From assembly GCA_945878355.1 (NCBI GenBank), contig CAMCTC010000199.1, positions 1 through 5,628 of the forward strand: a DNA stretch of 5,628 nucleotides, read 5' to 3'. Positions within the stretch are counted from its first letter, which is position 1; each line of letters begins with the position of its first letter. Source of the stretch: Bordetella parapertussis (lineage in GTDB: Bacteria; Pseudomonadota; Gammaproteobacteria; Burkholderiales; Burkholderiaceae_C). The notes under the pieces were generated by a model. That model was given only the letters and a program-made list of their open reading frames with translations, searched no databases and was not told the origin of the DNA. This document shows positions 1 to 5,628 of the stretch, one piece after another. A program made the translations under genes and the position numbers.

Positions 1-1233
1 AGACGCCGCCCCAACGCGACCGACCAGCAGTCCTTGTTCGACGAACCGGTGCAGGCTGCCGGGTCGTCAGCGCTGCTGGCCATATCGACGCCGGCTGCGG
101 CGCAAAGCAAGGCGCAGCGCGCCTTCAACCGCCTGATTGCGCAGATCCAGCAGCAGCGCCAGCTGTTGGTCCAATGGCAGGACTTCGGGCTGCGCTACCG
201 CCAGCGTCTGGCCCAAGAGATGGCGCCTGTGCAAGCACAACTGCGAAGCGCCCGGCGCGCTTTGATGGTGCTGCTCGACCAGCTGATGGCCGCCGACTCC
301 TCGCCCAAGCTCGCCAAGACCCAGCGCCGCAAACTGGCCGCGTGGGTTCCGCACCTGGCCAGCTTGCTGCTTGAGGAGGGCCCCGATGCCGAGGCCGAGG
401 CCTTGTTCGACCGCTACAGCGATGTCCGGCATGCCGAGTTGCTGCAGGCCGATCTGGCCGGCGCCGAGGCGGTGCTCAGCCGGGTGCTGGGCGAGGACGC
501 GTTCAAGGACCACCAGGCCGGGACGATGGACGATTTGCTTCGGCACGCCGCGCAACACATCGCCGCCCAAGCGCAGACCGAACAACAAGCCAGCGAAGCC
601 CGCGCGCAGTCCTCAGCCAAAGGCCGCCGGGCCGAGGCCGAGCGCTTGCGACAGGAGGCGGCGACGCAGCAGGCCGGTCAATCGGTGCGCGAGGTCTTCC
701 GCAAGCTGGCCAGCGCGCTGCACCCCGACCGCGAGACCGACGCCGTTGAGCGTGAGCGCAAGACCCGACTGATGCAGCAGGCCAACCAGGCCTACCAGCG
801 CAACGACCTGCTGGGCTTGCTGACCATGCAGCTCGACCTGGAGCAGATCAACGGCCAGCATCTCATCAACCTTCCCGAGGCCAGGTTGGCGCACTACAAC
901 CAGGTGCTGCGCGAGCAGTTGGATCTGCTGCTGCAGGAAGTGCAGACCTGCGTCGAGCCCTACCGCATGGCCATGGGACCGGGCTATCGCCTGCTGACAC
1001 CGGCTGCGGTCGAGATCGACTTGACCCAGGAGATCACCGATCTGAGGCAATGCGCCGAGGCGATTGAGCGCGACACCGCGCTGCTGCGAGACCCGGCGCT
1101 GCGCCGCACGGTCATCAACGCGCTCGACCTGCCTGACGCAGGTGACGACGAGCCCGATGCGTTCGAGATGATGTTGATGATGGAGGCGCTGGCCGATGCG
1201 CCGCCGCCGGGGCGGCGCAAGAAGCGGCGTTGA
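1..1233 (+). CDS. J-domain (DnaJ-type) co-chaperone-like protein, 5' partial
   Basis: The frame is open to the left edge (it reads RRRPNATDQQSLF before the first internal start-like codon, TTG at 34), so the true start is probably upstream and at least 410 residues are visible. The recognisable part is a central J-domain core: a helix-II-like segment VREVFRKLASAL, then the HPD tripeptide (CAC CCC GAC at 721-729), then a helix-III-like segment RLMQQANQAYQRNDLLGLL. In J proteins HPD is the essential contact that stimulates Hsp70 (DnaK) ATPase, so a cytoplasmic DnaK partner role is likely. The usual helix I (a YxxLGV-type start) is not visible. Before HPD lies a long Ala/Gln/Glu/Arg-rich helical stretch with coiled-coil character (about 544-690). 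The C-terminal half is helical with no motif I recognise, and the tail is acidic and Met-rich, then basic (GRRKKRR). There is no Gly/Phe region, no zinc-finger CxxCxGxG repeats and no signal peptide, so this is not DnaJ itself. Similar atypical J proteins are commonly annotated as 'molecular chaperone DnaJ' in proteobacteria. The client is unknown. Confidence 0.85.
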   Translation, partial: RRRPNATDQQSLFDEPVQAAGSSALLAISTPAAAQSKAQRAFNRLIAQIQQQRQLLVQWQDFGLRYRQRLAQEMAPVQAQLRSARRALMVLLDQLMAADSSPKLAKTQRRKLAAWVPHLASLLLEEGPDAEAEALFDRYSDVRHAELLQADLAGAEAVLSRVLGEDAFKDHQAGTMDDLLRHAAQHIAAQAQTEQQASEARAQSSAKGRRAEAERLRQEAATQQAGQSVREVFRKLASALHPDRETDAVERERKTRLMQQANQAYQRNDLLGLLTMQLDLEQINGQHLINLPEARLAHYNQVLREQLDLLLQEVQTCVEPYRMAMGPGYRLLTPAAVEIDLTQEITDLRQCAEAIERDTALLRDPALRRTVINALDLPDAGDDEPDAFEMMLMMEALADAPPPGRRKKRR

Positions 1234-1324
1234 AGCGGTTCTTCAGCCCGGCTTGGCGATCGACTCGGGCGTGGCTGTCGCCTGTTCGACCGACCCGTTT
1301 TTGAACCGGGGCATGATCGCCCCG

Positions 1325-2557
1325 ATGAACGACACTTTCGCACCCACCCGCGCTGCCGCCCAGAACCGCTTGGCCGCGGTCCGCTCGGCGGCTTATGCCA
1401 GCACCCGCAACCACCTCGACGGCGCTGTCACCAGGCTCTCGCCCTATCTCACCCATGGCTTGCTCAGCGTGCCCGAGGTCGCGCTGCGGCACGGGCTGGG
1501 TCTGGAGCACAAGCTGCTGCAGGAGCTGGGCTGGCGCGAGTTCTTCCAGCATGTCTGGCGCCACCGGGGCGAGGCGATCTTCGAGTCGCTGCACGCCGGC
1601 CCCAGGCCCGATGCCGACTATGCCGCGACGCTGCCCGAGGACATCCGCTGCGCCCGTACCGGCGTGCCGGTGATCGACACCGCAGTGCGAACGCTGTACG
1701 CCAGCGGTTGGCTGCACAACCATGTCAGGATGTGGCTGGCCAGCTACGTGGTCCATGTGCGCGGCGTGCACTGGCGCGCCGGCGCCGACTGGATGCTCGC
1801 GCACCTGCTCGACGGTGACCTGGCCAGCAACCACCTGTCCTGGCAATGGGTGGCGGGCACAGGCAGCCACAAGCCTTATCTGTTCAATGCCGAGAACGTT
1901 GCGCGCTACGCCCGTGCGATACCGGGTTGGGCCAGCCCAGGGTCGGTGGTCGACACGGCCTATGCCACGATCGAGCGCTGGGCCAGTGGCGCTGCGCCGC
2001 TGCCGCCGGCGCCGGTCAAGGCCAGCGGTGGCGTGACCGAGCCGGCGCTGTGGCGCACGCCGCCGCCCGATCTGCCGCCGATCTCGGCGCTGCCCAAGCC
2101 GCGCACGCTGGCCGGGCGCGAGGTCTGGCTGATCCACCCCTGGTCGCTGGCAGACCCTGCGGCGCTGGCCGACAACCGTGCCGCGCGCGAGACCTTGCGG
2201 CTCGGCGTCTGGCCGGCCGAGTGCCACGCCCGCTGGCCCTGGTCGGCGGCGCGCTGGCGTTTTGTTGCCGAGCGCATGGCCTTGATCAGCCACCAGGTCG
2301 TTCATGCCGATTCGGCCTCACTGCAGCTGGCGCTGGGCAGCGCGGCCCGGGTCCAGTGCACCGACAACCAGCACCTGCCCGCAGCCTGGCCTGCGGCTTG
2401 GCGCCAGAGCGCGCCACGCTTGCTGGCCGACCCTGAGCAGCTTTGCGGCTCGTTCTCGCAGTTCTGGCGCCAGGTCACCGAGGGTGCCCAGACGCTGGCG
2501 GATCTGCCCGGCTGGCGTGGCGCGCGTGGATTGCCACCGGATCTGCTCGAAGACTGA
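1325..2557 (+). CDS. Photolyase/cryptochrome-family FAD-binding protein with antenna-like domain at the C-terminus
   Basis: 410 residues from ATG 1325; ATG 1313 in the same frame is an alternative start. Neither start has a strong ribosome binding site (GGGG at 1308-1311); I prefer 1325 because the family-like sequence begins there. Residues about 5-220 match the helical FAD-binding domain of DNA photolyases: TRLSPYLTHG (36-45), ELGWREF (67-73), TGVPVIDTAVR (112-122), HNHVRM (131-136), DGDLASNHLSWQW (163-175). By comparison with E. coli PhrB, the residues matching Glu274, Trp277, Asn341, Met345, Asn378, Trp359, Trp382 and Trp384 are present, so FAD binding and light-driven electron transfer are plausible. 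Arg342 is His133. The normal N-terminal alpha/beta antenna domain is absent. After a Pro-rich linker (about 222-258), residues 259-410 contain REVWLIHPWSLADPAAL and WSAARWRFVAERMAL, which resemble the beginning of an antenna domain. Likely role: light-dependent repair of UV-damaged DNA in the cytoplasm, or a cryptochrome-type photoreceptor. The FAD fold is secure; the substrate is not. It stands alone, 91 bases after the J-protein gene and 69 bases before the peptidase pair. Confidence 0.85.
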   Translation: MNDTFAPTRAAAQNRLAAVRSAAYASTRNHLDGAVTRLSPYLTHGLLSVPEVALRHGLGLEHKLLQELGWREFFQHVWRHRGEAIFESLHAGPRPDADYAATLPEDIRCARTGVPVIDTAVRTLYASGWLHNHVRMWLASYVVHVRGVHWRAGADWMLAHLLDGDLASNHLSWQWVAGTGSHKPYLFNAENVARYARAIPGWASPGSVVDTAYATIERWASGAAPLPPAPVKASGGVTEPALWRTPPPDLPPISALPKPRTLAGREVWLIHPWSLADPAALADNRAARETLRLGVWPAECHARWPWSAARWRFVAERMALISHQVVHADSASLQLALGSAARVQCTDNQHLPAAWPAAWRQSAPRLLADPEQLCGSFSQFWRQVTEGAQTLADLPGWRGARGLPPDLLED

Positions 2558-2614
2558 TCCGCCTCGCGGCGAACGCTGCGGTCCTCGGCGATGATCTCGG
2601 CCTTTCGAGTTGTC

Positions 2615-2618
2615 GGAG
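2615..2618 (+). promoter_or_regulatory. Ribosome binding site deciding the start of the catalytic M16 gene
   Basis: GGAG lies 8 bases before ATG 2627. It supports this start over the in-frame ATG at 2591, which would add 12 residues in front of a typical export signal and has no comparably placed Shine-Dalgarno sequence. Confidence 0.7.
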
Positions 2619-2626
2619 AACCCAAG

Positions 2627-3994
2627 ATGTTGTTGACCCGTCGCCAAGGCTTGGCGCTGCTGGGCGCCGTGGCCATGCCGGCCTGGGCCGCCAGGCCTGG
2701 CGCTGTCCAGCCCAACGCGGTGATCCGCCTGCCCGCGATGCGCCTGCGCCAGCGCAGGCTGGCCAACGGCTTGCAGGTGGTCAGCTCGGCCGAGGCCACG
2801 GGCGGCGGCAGCGTCAGCGTTCAGGTCTGGTACCGGGTCGGCGGCAAGGACGACCCGGTGGGCCGATCGGGCTTTGCGCATTTGTTCGAGCACCTGATGT
2901 TCAAGCGCACCCGGTACATGGCCGACGAGATGTTCGACCGGCTGACCGAGGACGTCGGTGGCCAGAACAACGCGTTCACCGCCGAGGACGTGACGGCCTA
3001 CCAGAACGAGGTGCCTTCCAACCACCTCGAGCGTCTGCTCTGGGCCGAGGCCGAGCGCCTGGCCAACCTGCAAGTCGACCAGGCCAGCTTTGACAGCGAG
3101 CGCAAGGTGGTGATCGAGGAGTTGCGCCAGCGTGTGCTGGCCGACCCTTACGGCAGGCTGTTCAACGCGCTGCCTCAGCAATGCTTCGAGGCCCATCCCT
3201 ACCAGCGCCCGGTGATCGGCAGCGAGGCCGACTTGAACGCCGCCACGCTGGCCGATGTGCGCCAGTTCCACGCCACCTATTACCGGCCCGACAACGCGCT
3301 GCTGATCGTGACCGGCGATCTCGACCCAGCCCAGCTCGACGCCTGGGTCGACCGCTACTTCGGCCCGCTCGTCAACCCAGCCTCAGCGATCCCGCGCGTC
3401 GGCGTGGTCGAGCCAGCACGCCAGCGTGACAGCCGGGTCACGCTGAAGGCACCCCAACTGCCGCTGCCCGCGGTCGCGCTGGTCTGGAAGGGCCCGGCGG
3501 TGTCACATGCCGATGCGCCTGCGCTTGAGTTCGCTGCCGCGTTGCTGTCGGCCGGCGAGTCGTCACGCCTGAACGAATCCCTGGTCTACCGCAGCCAGGT
3601 GGCGCAGTCGGCAGGTTTTTCGGCCGACCTGTACACCGATGCCGGCATGCTGACAGCCTACGCGATCGCCGCCAGCGGCCAGCCTCTGCGCCGGATCGAG
3701 CAGGCGCTGTTGGTCCAGATCCGCCGATTGGCCCAGGGGACCTTGGGCGGCGCCGAGATGGACAAGGTGCGGACCCAACTGCTGACGGCCGCGCTGCTGT
3801 CGCGCCAGACGCCGCAAGGCCAGGCCGATGCGATCGGCCGCGCGGTGCTGATGCACGGCGACGCCCGTGAGGCCGACCTGCGCATCGCCCGCCTGCAGGC
3901 GGTGCGGGCGGCCGATGTGCAGCGGGTGCTGCAGCAATACCTGCTGCGCGGCCACCGTGTCAGCATCGACTACGTGCAAGGCGCCGCGTCATGA
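2627..3994 (+). CDS. M16-family zinc metallopeptidase, catalytic subunit, exported
   Basis: 455 residues from ATG 2627. The N-terminus MLLTRRQGLALLGAVAMPAWA is an export signal with twin arginines (5-6), a short hydrophobic core and an Ala-x-Ala site near residue 21, so a periplasmic location is expected, by Tat or Sec. The mature part begins with the M16 pattern RRLANGLQVV (43-52). The inverted zinc motif HLFEH sits at 85-89 within GFAHLFEHLMF. Glu165 in ERKVVIEELRQ follows the second His by 75 residues, the spacing expected for the third zinc ligand; Glu88 is the expected general base. NNAFTAEDVTAY (114-125) and the C-terminal M16 domain (YYRPDNALLIVTGDLDP, 218-234) complete a single two-domain M16B-type subunit. 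The Arg/Tyr pair usual in the substrate-binding half is not seen: by alignment to the next protein those places hold Val320 and Gln327. The stop codon overlaps the next start (ATGA at 3991-3994), pointing to translational coupling with its partner. Expected role: periplasmic cleavage of peptides or unfolded segments; the physiological substrate is unknown. Confidence 0.93.
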   Translation: MLLTRRQGLALLGAVAMPAWAARPGAVQPNAVIRLPAMRLRQRRLANGLQVVSSAEATGGGSVSVQVWYRVGGKDDPVGRSGFAHLFEHLMFKRTRYMADEMFDRLTEDVGGQNNAFTAEDVTAYQNEVPSNHLERLLWAEAERLANLQVDQASFDSERKVVIEELRQRVLADPYGRLFNALPQQCFEAHPYQRPVIGSEADLNAATLADVRQFHATYYRPDNALLIVTGDLDPAQLDAWVDRYFGPLVNPASAIPRVGVVEPARQRDSRVTLKAPQLPLPAVALVWKGPAVSHADAPALEFAAALLSAGESSRLNESLVYRSQVAQSAGFSADLYTDAGMLTAYAIAASGQPLRRIEQALLVQIRRLAQGTLGGAEMDKVRTQLLTAALLSRQTPQGQADAIGRAVLMHGDAREADLRIARLQAVRAADVQRVLQQYLLRGHRVSIDYVQGAAS

Positions 3995-5478
3995 GTTTCT
4001 CGTCGATGGGCGCGCGCTGGCGCCAACTTGCGCTGCTGGCGCTGCTGTGCAGCCTGTGGCCTGCCGCGCGCGCCGGCACGCCCGGGCTTGACCTGCCGCC
4101 GCTGGCGCAGCCGCCGCGGGCGCTGGTCCTGCCGGTGTTGCACGAGCAGGTCTTGGCCAACGGGCTGAAGCTGGTGGTCGCGCCACGTCCGGCCTTGCCG
4201 GTGGTCAGCATCAGCCTGCTGGTTCGCGCCGGACCCGAGGCCGACCCGCCCGGCCGGCCAGGCGTCGCGTCGATGACCACCACGCTTTGGCCCAAGGGTG
4301 CGCTGCGTGCTGGCCGGGCCGTGCCGGCCGCCGAGCTGGTGCGCCAGGCCGAGGCGCTGGGTGGCGCGCTCGAGGCCGGCAGCAGCTGGGGTGCGAGCAG
4401 CCTGGCGATGACCGTGAGCAGCCCGCAGCTGGTGCCCGCGCTGGCGCTGGCGGTCGATGTGTTGCGCCACCCGTTGCTGGCCGCTGACGAGCTCGAACGG
4501 GCCCGCGCCCAGGCGATCGACGCTTGGCGCGTCACGCTGGGCGACCCGGCCGAGCTTGCCGCGCTGGTGCTGCGCCGCGCTTACTGGGGCGACGTGCCGC
4601 ACGGCCGGGTTGCGCCGCCGGCAGCGTTGCGGCGATTGCGGCGCGCCGATGTACAGGCCTTCCAGTCGCGCTGGGTGCGGCCTGACCGGGTGACTTTGGT
4701 GCTGGCGGGCGATGTCACGCCGGCGCAGGCCTTGGCGCTGGCCGATCGCTTGCTGGGCGACTGGCGCAATCCGGCCGCAGCGCCGCCCGAAGCTGTCGCC
4801 GCCGCGCCGCAACCCATTGCCGCGCCGCTGGTGCTGATCGATTTGCCCGGCAGTGGCCAGAGCGCGGCGGCTGTGGCCGCGCCCTTCATCGGCCGCGGCA
4901 CTGGCGACCCCGCGCAGCGCTACGCCGGGCTGGTGGCCAACGCGGTGCTGGGCGGCGGTTATTCGGCGCGGCTGAATCAGGAGGTGCGGATCAAGCGTGG
5001 CCTGAGCTACGGCGCGTTCAGCGGCGCCGAGAGCTTTGCCGCCGGCGGCATGGTCAGCGCCCAGGCCCAGACCCACCATCCCAGCGCCGCCGAGGTCTTG
5101 CAGATCTTGCGTGGCGAGATCACCCGACTCGCCAACGCGCCACCCGGCGCCGAGGAACTGGCGGCGCGCCAAGCCACCTTGGTAGGCGGTTTTGCCCGTC
5201 GGCTCGAGACCACGGCCGGGCTGTCGGCCTTGCTGGTCGGTCAGCTGTCGCAGGGCCGGCCCTTGGCTGAGCTGGCGCAGTACGCGCCCGGCCTGCTGAC
5301 CGTCACGCCCGAGCAGGTACAGGCTTTTGCGCGCGAACATTGGCAGGCCGCCGGGTTGCGCGCGGTGCTGGTCGGCGACCTCGCCGCAGCCGGCGCCGAC
5401 CTTGGCGAGCCGTCTTCGCTGCGCTTGACGATAGACCAGCTCGACCTCGAGCAAACAGGTCTGCGCAAGCCGCGTTGA
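3991..5478 (+). CDS. M16-family peptidase homologue, non-metal-binding partner subunit, exported
   Basis: 495 residues; the ATG at 3991 overlaps the previous stop by four bases. A weak AAGG at 3978-3981 lies 9 bases upstream. The N-terminus has a basic start (ARWRQ), a hydrophobic core LALLALLCSLW and an AARA site near residue 28, a Sec-type signal peptide; Cys20 lacks a proper lipobox. The M16 fold shows in EQVLANGLKLVVAPR (52-66), RPDRVTLVLAGDVTP (230-244) and the second domain from about 280. Where the catalytic motif HxxEH belongs, the sequence is SMTTT (94-98), and no downstream glutamate ligand is evident, so it should not bind zinc. It does contain YSARLNQEVRIKRGLSYGAF (324-343), with Arg333 and Tyr340 at the 7-residue spacing of the M16 Arg/Tyr pair that holds substrate. 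This is the known split of M16B heterodimers (for example the Sphingomonas Sph2681/Sph2682 pair): one subunit brings zinc, the other the Arg/Tyr pair. It probably assembles with the preceding gene product in the periplasm. Confidence 0.92.
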   Translation: MSFSSMGARWRQLALLALLCSLWPAARAGTPGLDLPPLAQPPRALVLPVLHEQVLANGLKLVVAPRPALPVVSISLLVRAGPEADPPGRPGVASMTTTLWPKGALRAGRAVPAAELVRQAEALGGALEAGSSWGASSLAMTVSSPQLVPALALAVDVLRHPLLAADELERARAQAIDAWRVTLGDPAELAALVLRRAYWGDVPHGRVAPPAALRRLRRADVQAFQSRWVRPDRVTLVLAGDVTPAQALALADRLLGDWRNPAAAPPEAVAAAPQPIAAPLVLIDLPGSGQSAAAVAAPFIGRGTGDPAQRYAGLVANAVLGGGYSARLNQEVRIKRGLSYGAFSGAESFAAGGMVSAQAQTHHPSAAEVLQILRGEITRLANAPPGAEELAARQATLVGGFARRLETTAGLSALLVGQLSQGRPLAELAQYAPGLLTVTPEQVQAFAREHWQAAGLRAVLVGDLAAAGADLGEPSSLRLTIDQLDLEQTGLRKPR

Positions 5479-5492
5479 GCCGCGCGACACCA

Positions 5493-5520
5493 GGCCGGCA
5501 GCGGGCCGGCAGCGGGCTGG
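5493..5520 (+). repeat. 11-bp tandem repeat, two exact copies plus a partial third
   Basis: GGCCGGCAGCG occurs at 5493-5503 and again exactly at 5504-5514. It is followed by a degenerate start of a third copy (GGCTGG, 5515-5520). It lies between the end of the second M16 gene and the next gene. It looks like a small slippage-type repeat; no function is evident. Confidence 0.75.
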
Positions 5521-5532
5521 TGGGGCCAGCCC
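5514..5532 (+). terminator. GC-rich hairpin, possible terminator after the M16 pair
   Basis: GGGCTGG (5514-5520) pairs exactly with CCAGCCC (5526-5532) across a 5-base loop TGGGG. Only two T residues follow before AAAG, so the U-tract of a classical Rho-independent terminator is missing. Its position 36 bases after the M16 stop codon suits a terminator or a transcript 3'-end stabiliser. Being largely built from the adjacent repeat, it could also be incidental. Confidence 0.4.
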
Positions 5533-5563
5533 TTAAAGTCCGGGCTCGATCGCCTTGCCATCC

Positions 5564-5568
5564 AGGAG
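5564..5568 (+). promoter_or_regulatory. Ribosome binding site of the gene starting at 5574
   Basis: AGGAG lies 5 bases upstream of ATG 5574. It is the strongest Shine-Dalgarno match in the window and supports the reality of the truncated gene at the right edge. Confidence 0.75.
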
Positions 5569-5573
5569 AGCCC

Positions 5574-5628
5574 ATGCAACGCCGAAACCTGCTCTTGACC
5601 GCCGCCGCGCTGTCGCTGCCCGCTGTCC
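5574..5628 (+). CDS. Start of an exported protein with twin-arginine-like leader, 3' partial
   Basis: Only 18 codons are visible: MQRRNLLLTAAALSLPAV. A pair of arginines at 3-4, then a hydrophobic stretch and a Pro-Ala segment, make a signal peptide of Tat or Sec type, so the product is probably periplasmic. The start is supported by a well-spaced AGGAG. The gene begins 95 bases after the M16 pair and after a hairpin, so it may be a separate transcription unit. No part of the mature protein is visible, so its function cannot be named. Confidence 0.7.
   Translation, partial: MQRRNLLLTAAALSLPAV

Noticed and set aside
1246..1270. Inverted repeat GCCCG/CGGGC after the J-protein gene as a terminator
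   Set aside because: The stem is only 5 bp with a 15-base loop and no T-run follows, so chance is the better explanation in GC-rich DNA.
1196..1324. N-terminal extension of the photolyase frame back into the end of the J-protein gene
   Set aside because: The extra residues (starting MRRRRGGARS) are unlike any photolyase sequence, overlap another gene, and have no ribosome binding site that I can see.
1115..2305. A 396-codon minus-strand open frame across the photolyase gene
   Set aside because: It shows no recognisable domain and has compositional bias typical of a shadow frame. The plus-strand photolyase motifs explain the conservation.
2591..2626. Earlier in-frame ATG for the catalytic M16 gene
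   Set aside because: It would put 12 residues before an otherwise typical signal peptide. The GGAG at 2615-2618 fits the ATG at 2627.
2318..3271. A 317-codon minus-strand open frame spanning the end of the photolyase gene and the start of the catalytic M16 gene
   Set aside because: It runs across two well-supported plus-strand genes and shows no motif.
4036..4057. Lipoprotein signal at Cys20 of the second M16 protein
   Set aside because: The residues before the cysteine (Ala-Leu-Leu) do not fit a lipobox, which needs a small residue at -1, and a good signal-peptidase-I site AARA follows.
3970..5490. A 506-codon open frame on the minus strand, longer than the plus-strand gene it covers
   Set aside because: Its translation is low-complexity (rich in Gln, Arg, Gly and His) with no motif, whereas the plus strand encodes a clear M16 protein. 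In GC-rich DNA the antisense of a real gene often stays open.

Overview
This window is GC-rich, densely coded DNA in which all genes run on the plus strand. The strong G/C preference at third codon positions and the kinds of protein encoded suggest a betaproteobacterium of the Burkholderiales (Rubrivivax/Leptothrix/Roseateles-like). That placement is an inference from style and recalled family resemblance, not a database match.

Layout: (1) 1-1233, the 3' part of an unusual J-domain (DnaJ-type co-chaperone) gene whose start lies left of the window. (2) 1325-2557, a photolyase/cryptochrome-family protein that begins directly with the helical FAD-binding domain. After a proline-rich linker it carries a C-terminal domain that looks like the alpha/beta antenna domain normally found at the N-terminus, an apparent domain permutation. 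(3) 2627-3994 and 3991-5478, two M16 zinc-peptidase-family proteins that overlap by four bases (ATGA). The first has the zinc site HLFEH; the second has lost it but keeps the Arg/Tyr pair of the substrate-binding half. (4) 5574-5628, the first 18 codons of another exported protein with a twin-arginine-like leader, preceded by a good ribosome binding site, a short 11-bp tandem repeat and a GC-rich hairpin.

How they work together: the two M16 genes almost certainly form one transcription and translation unit and make one periplasmic heterodimeric peptidase, with catalysis split between the subunits. The J-domain protein and the photolyase-like protein show no evident functional link to each other or to the peptidase; they are simply co-oriented neighbours. 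No RNA genes, CRISPR arrays, insertion sequences or phage genes were seen. No stretch longer than about 100 bases lacks a gene.

The item most worth a second look is the photolyase-like protein, for its reversed domain order and altered substrate and electron-transfer residues. The divided M16 active site is the clearest mechanistic inference.
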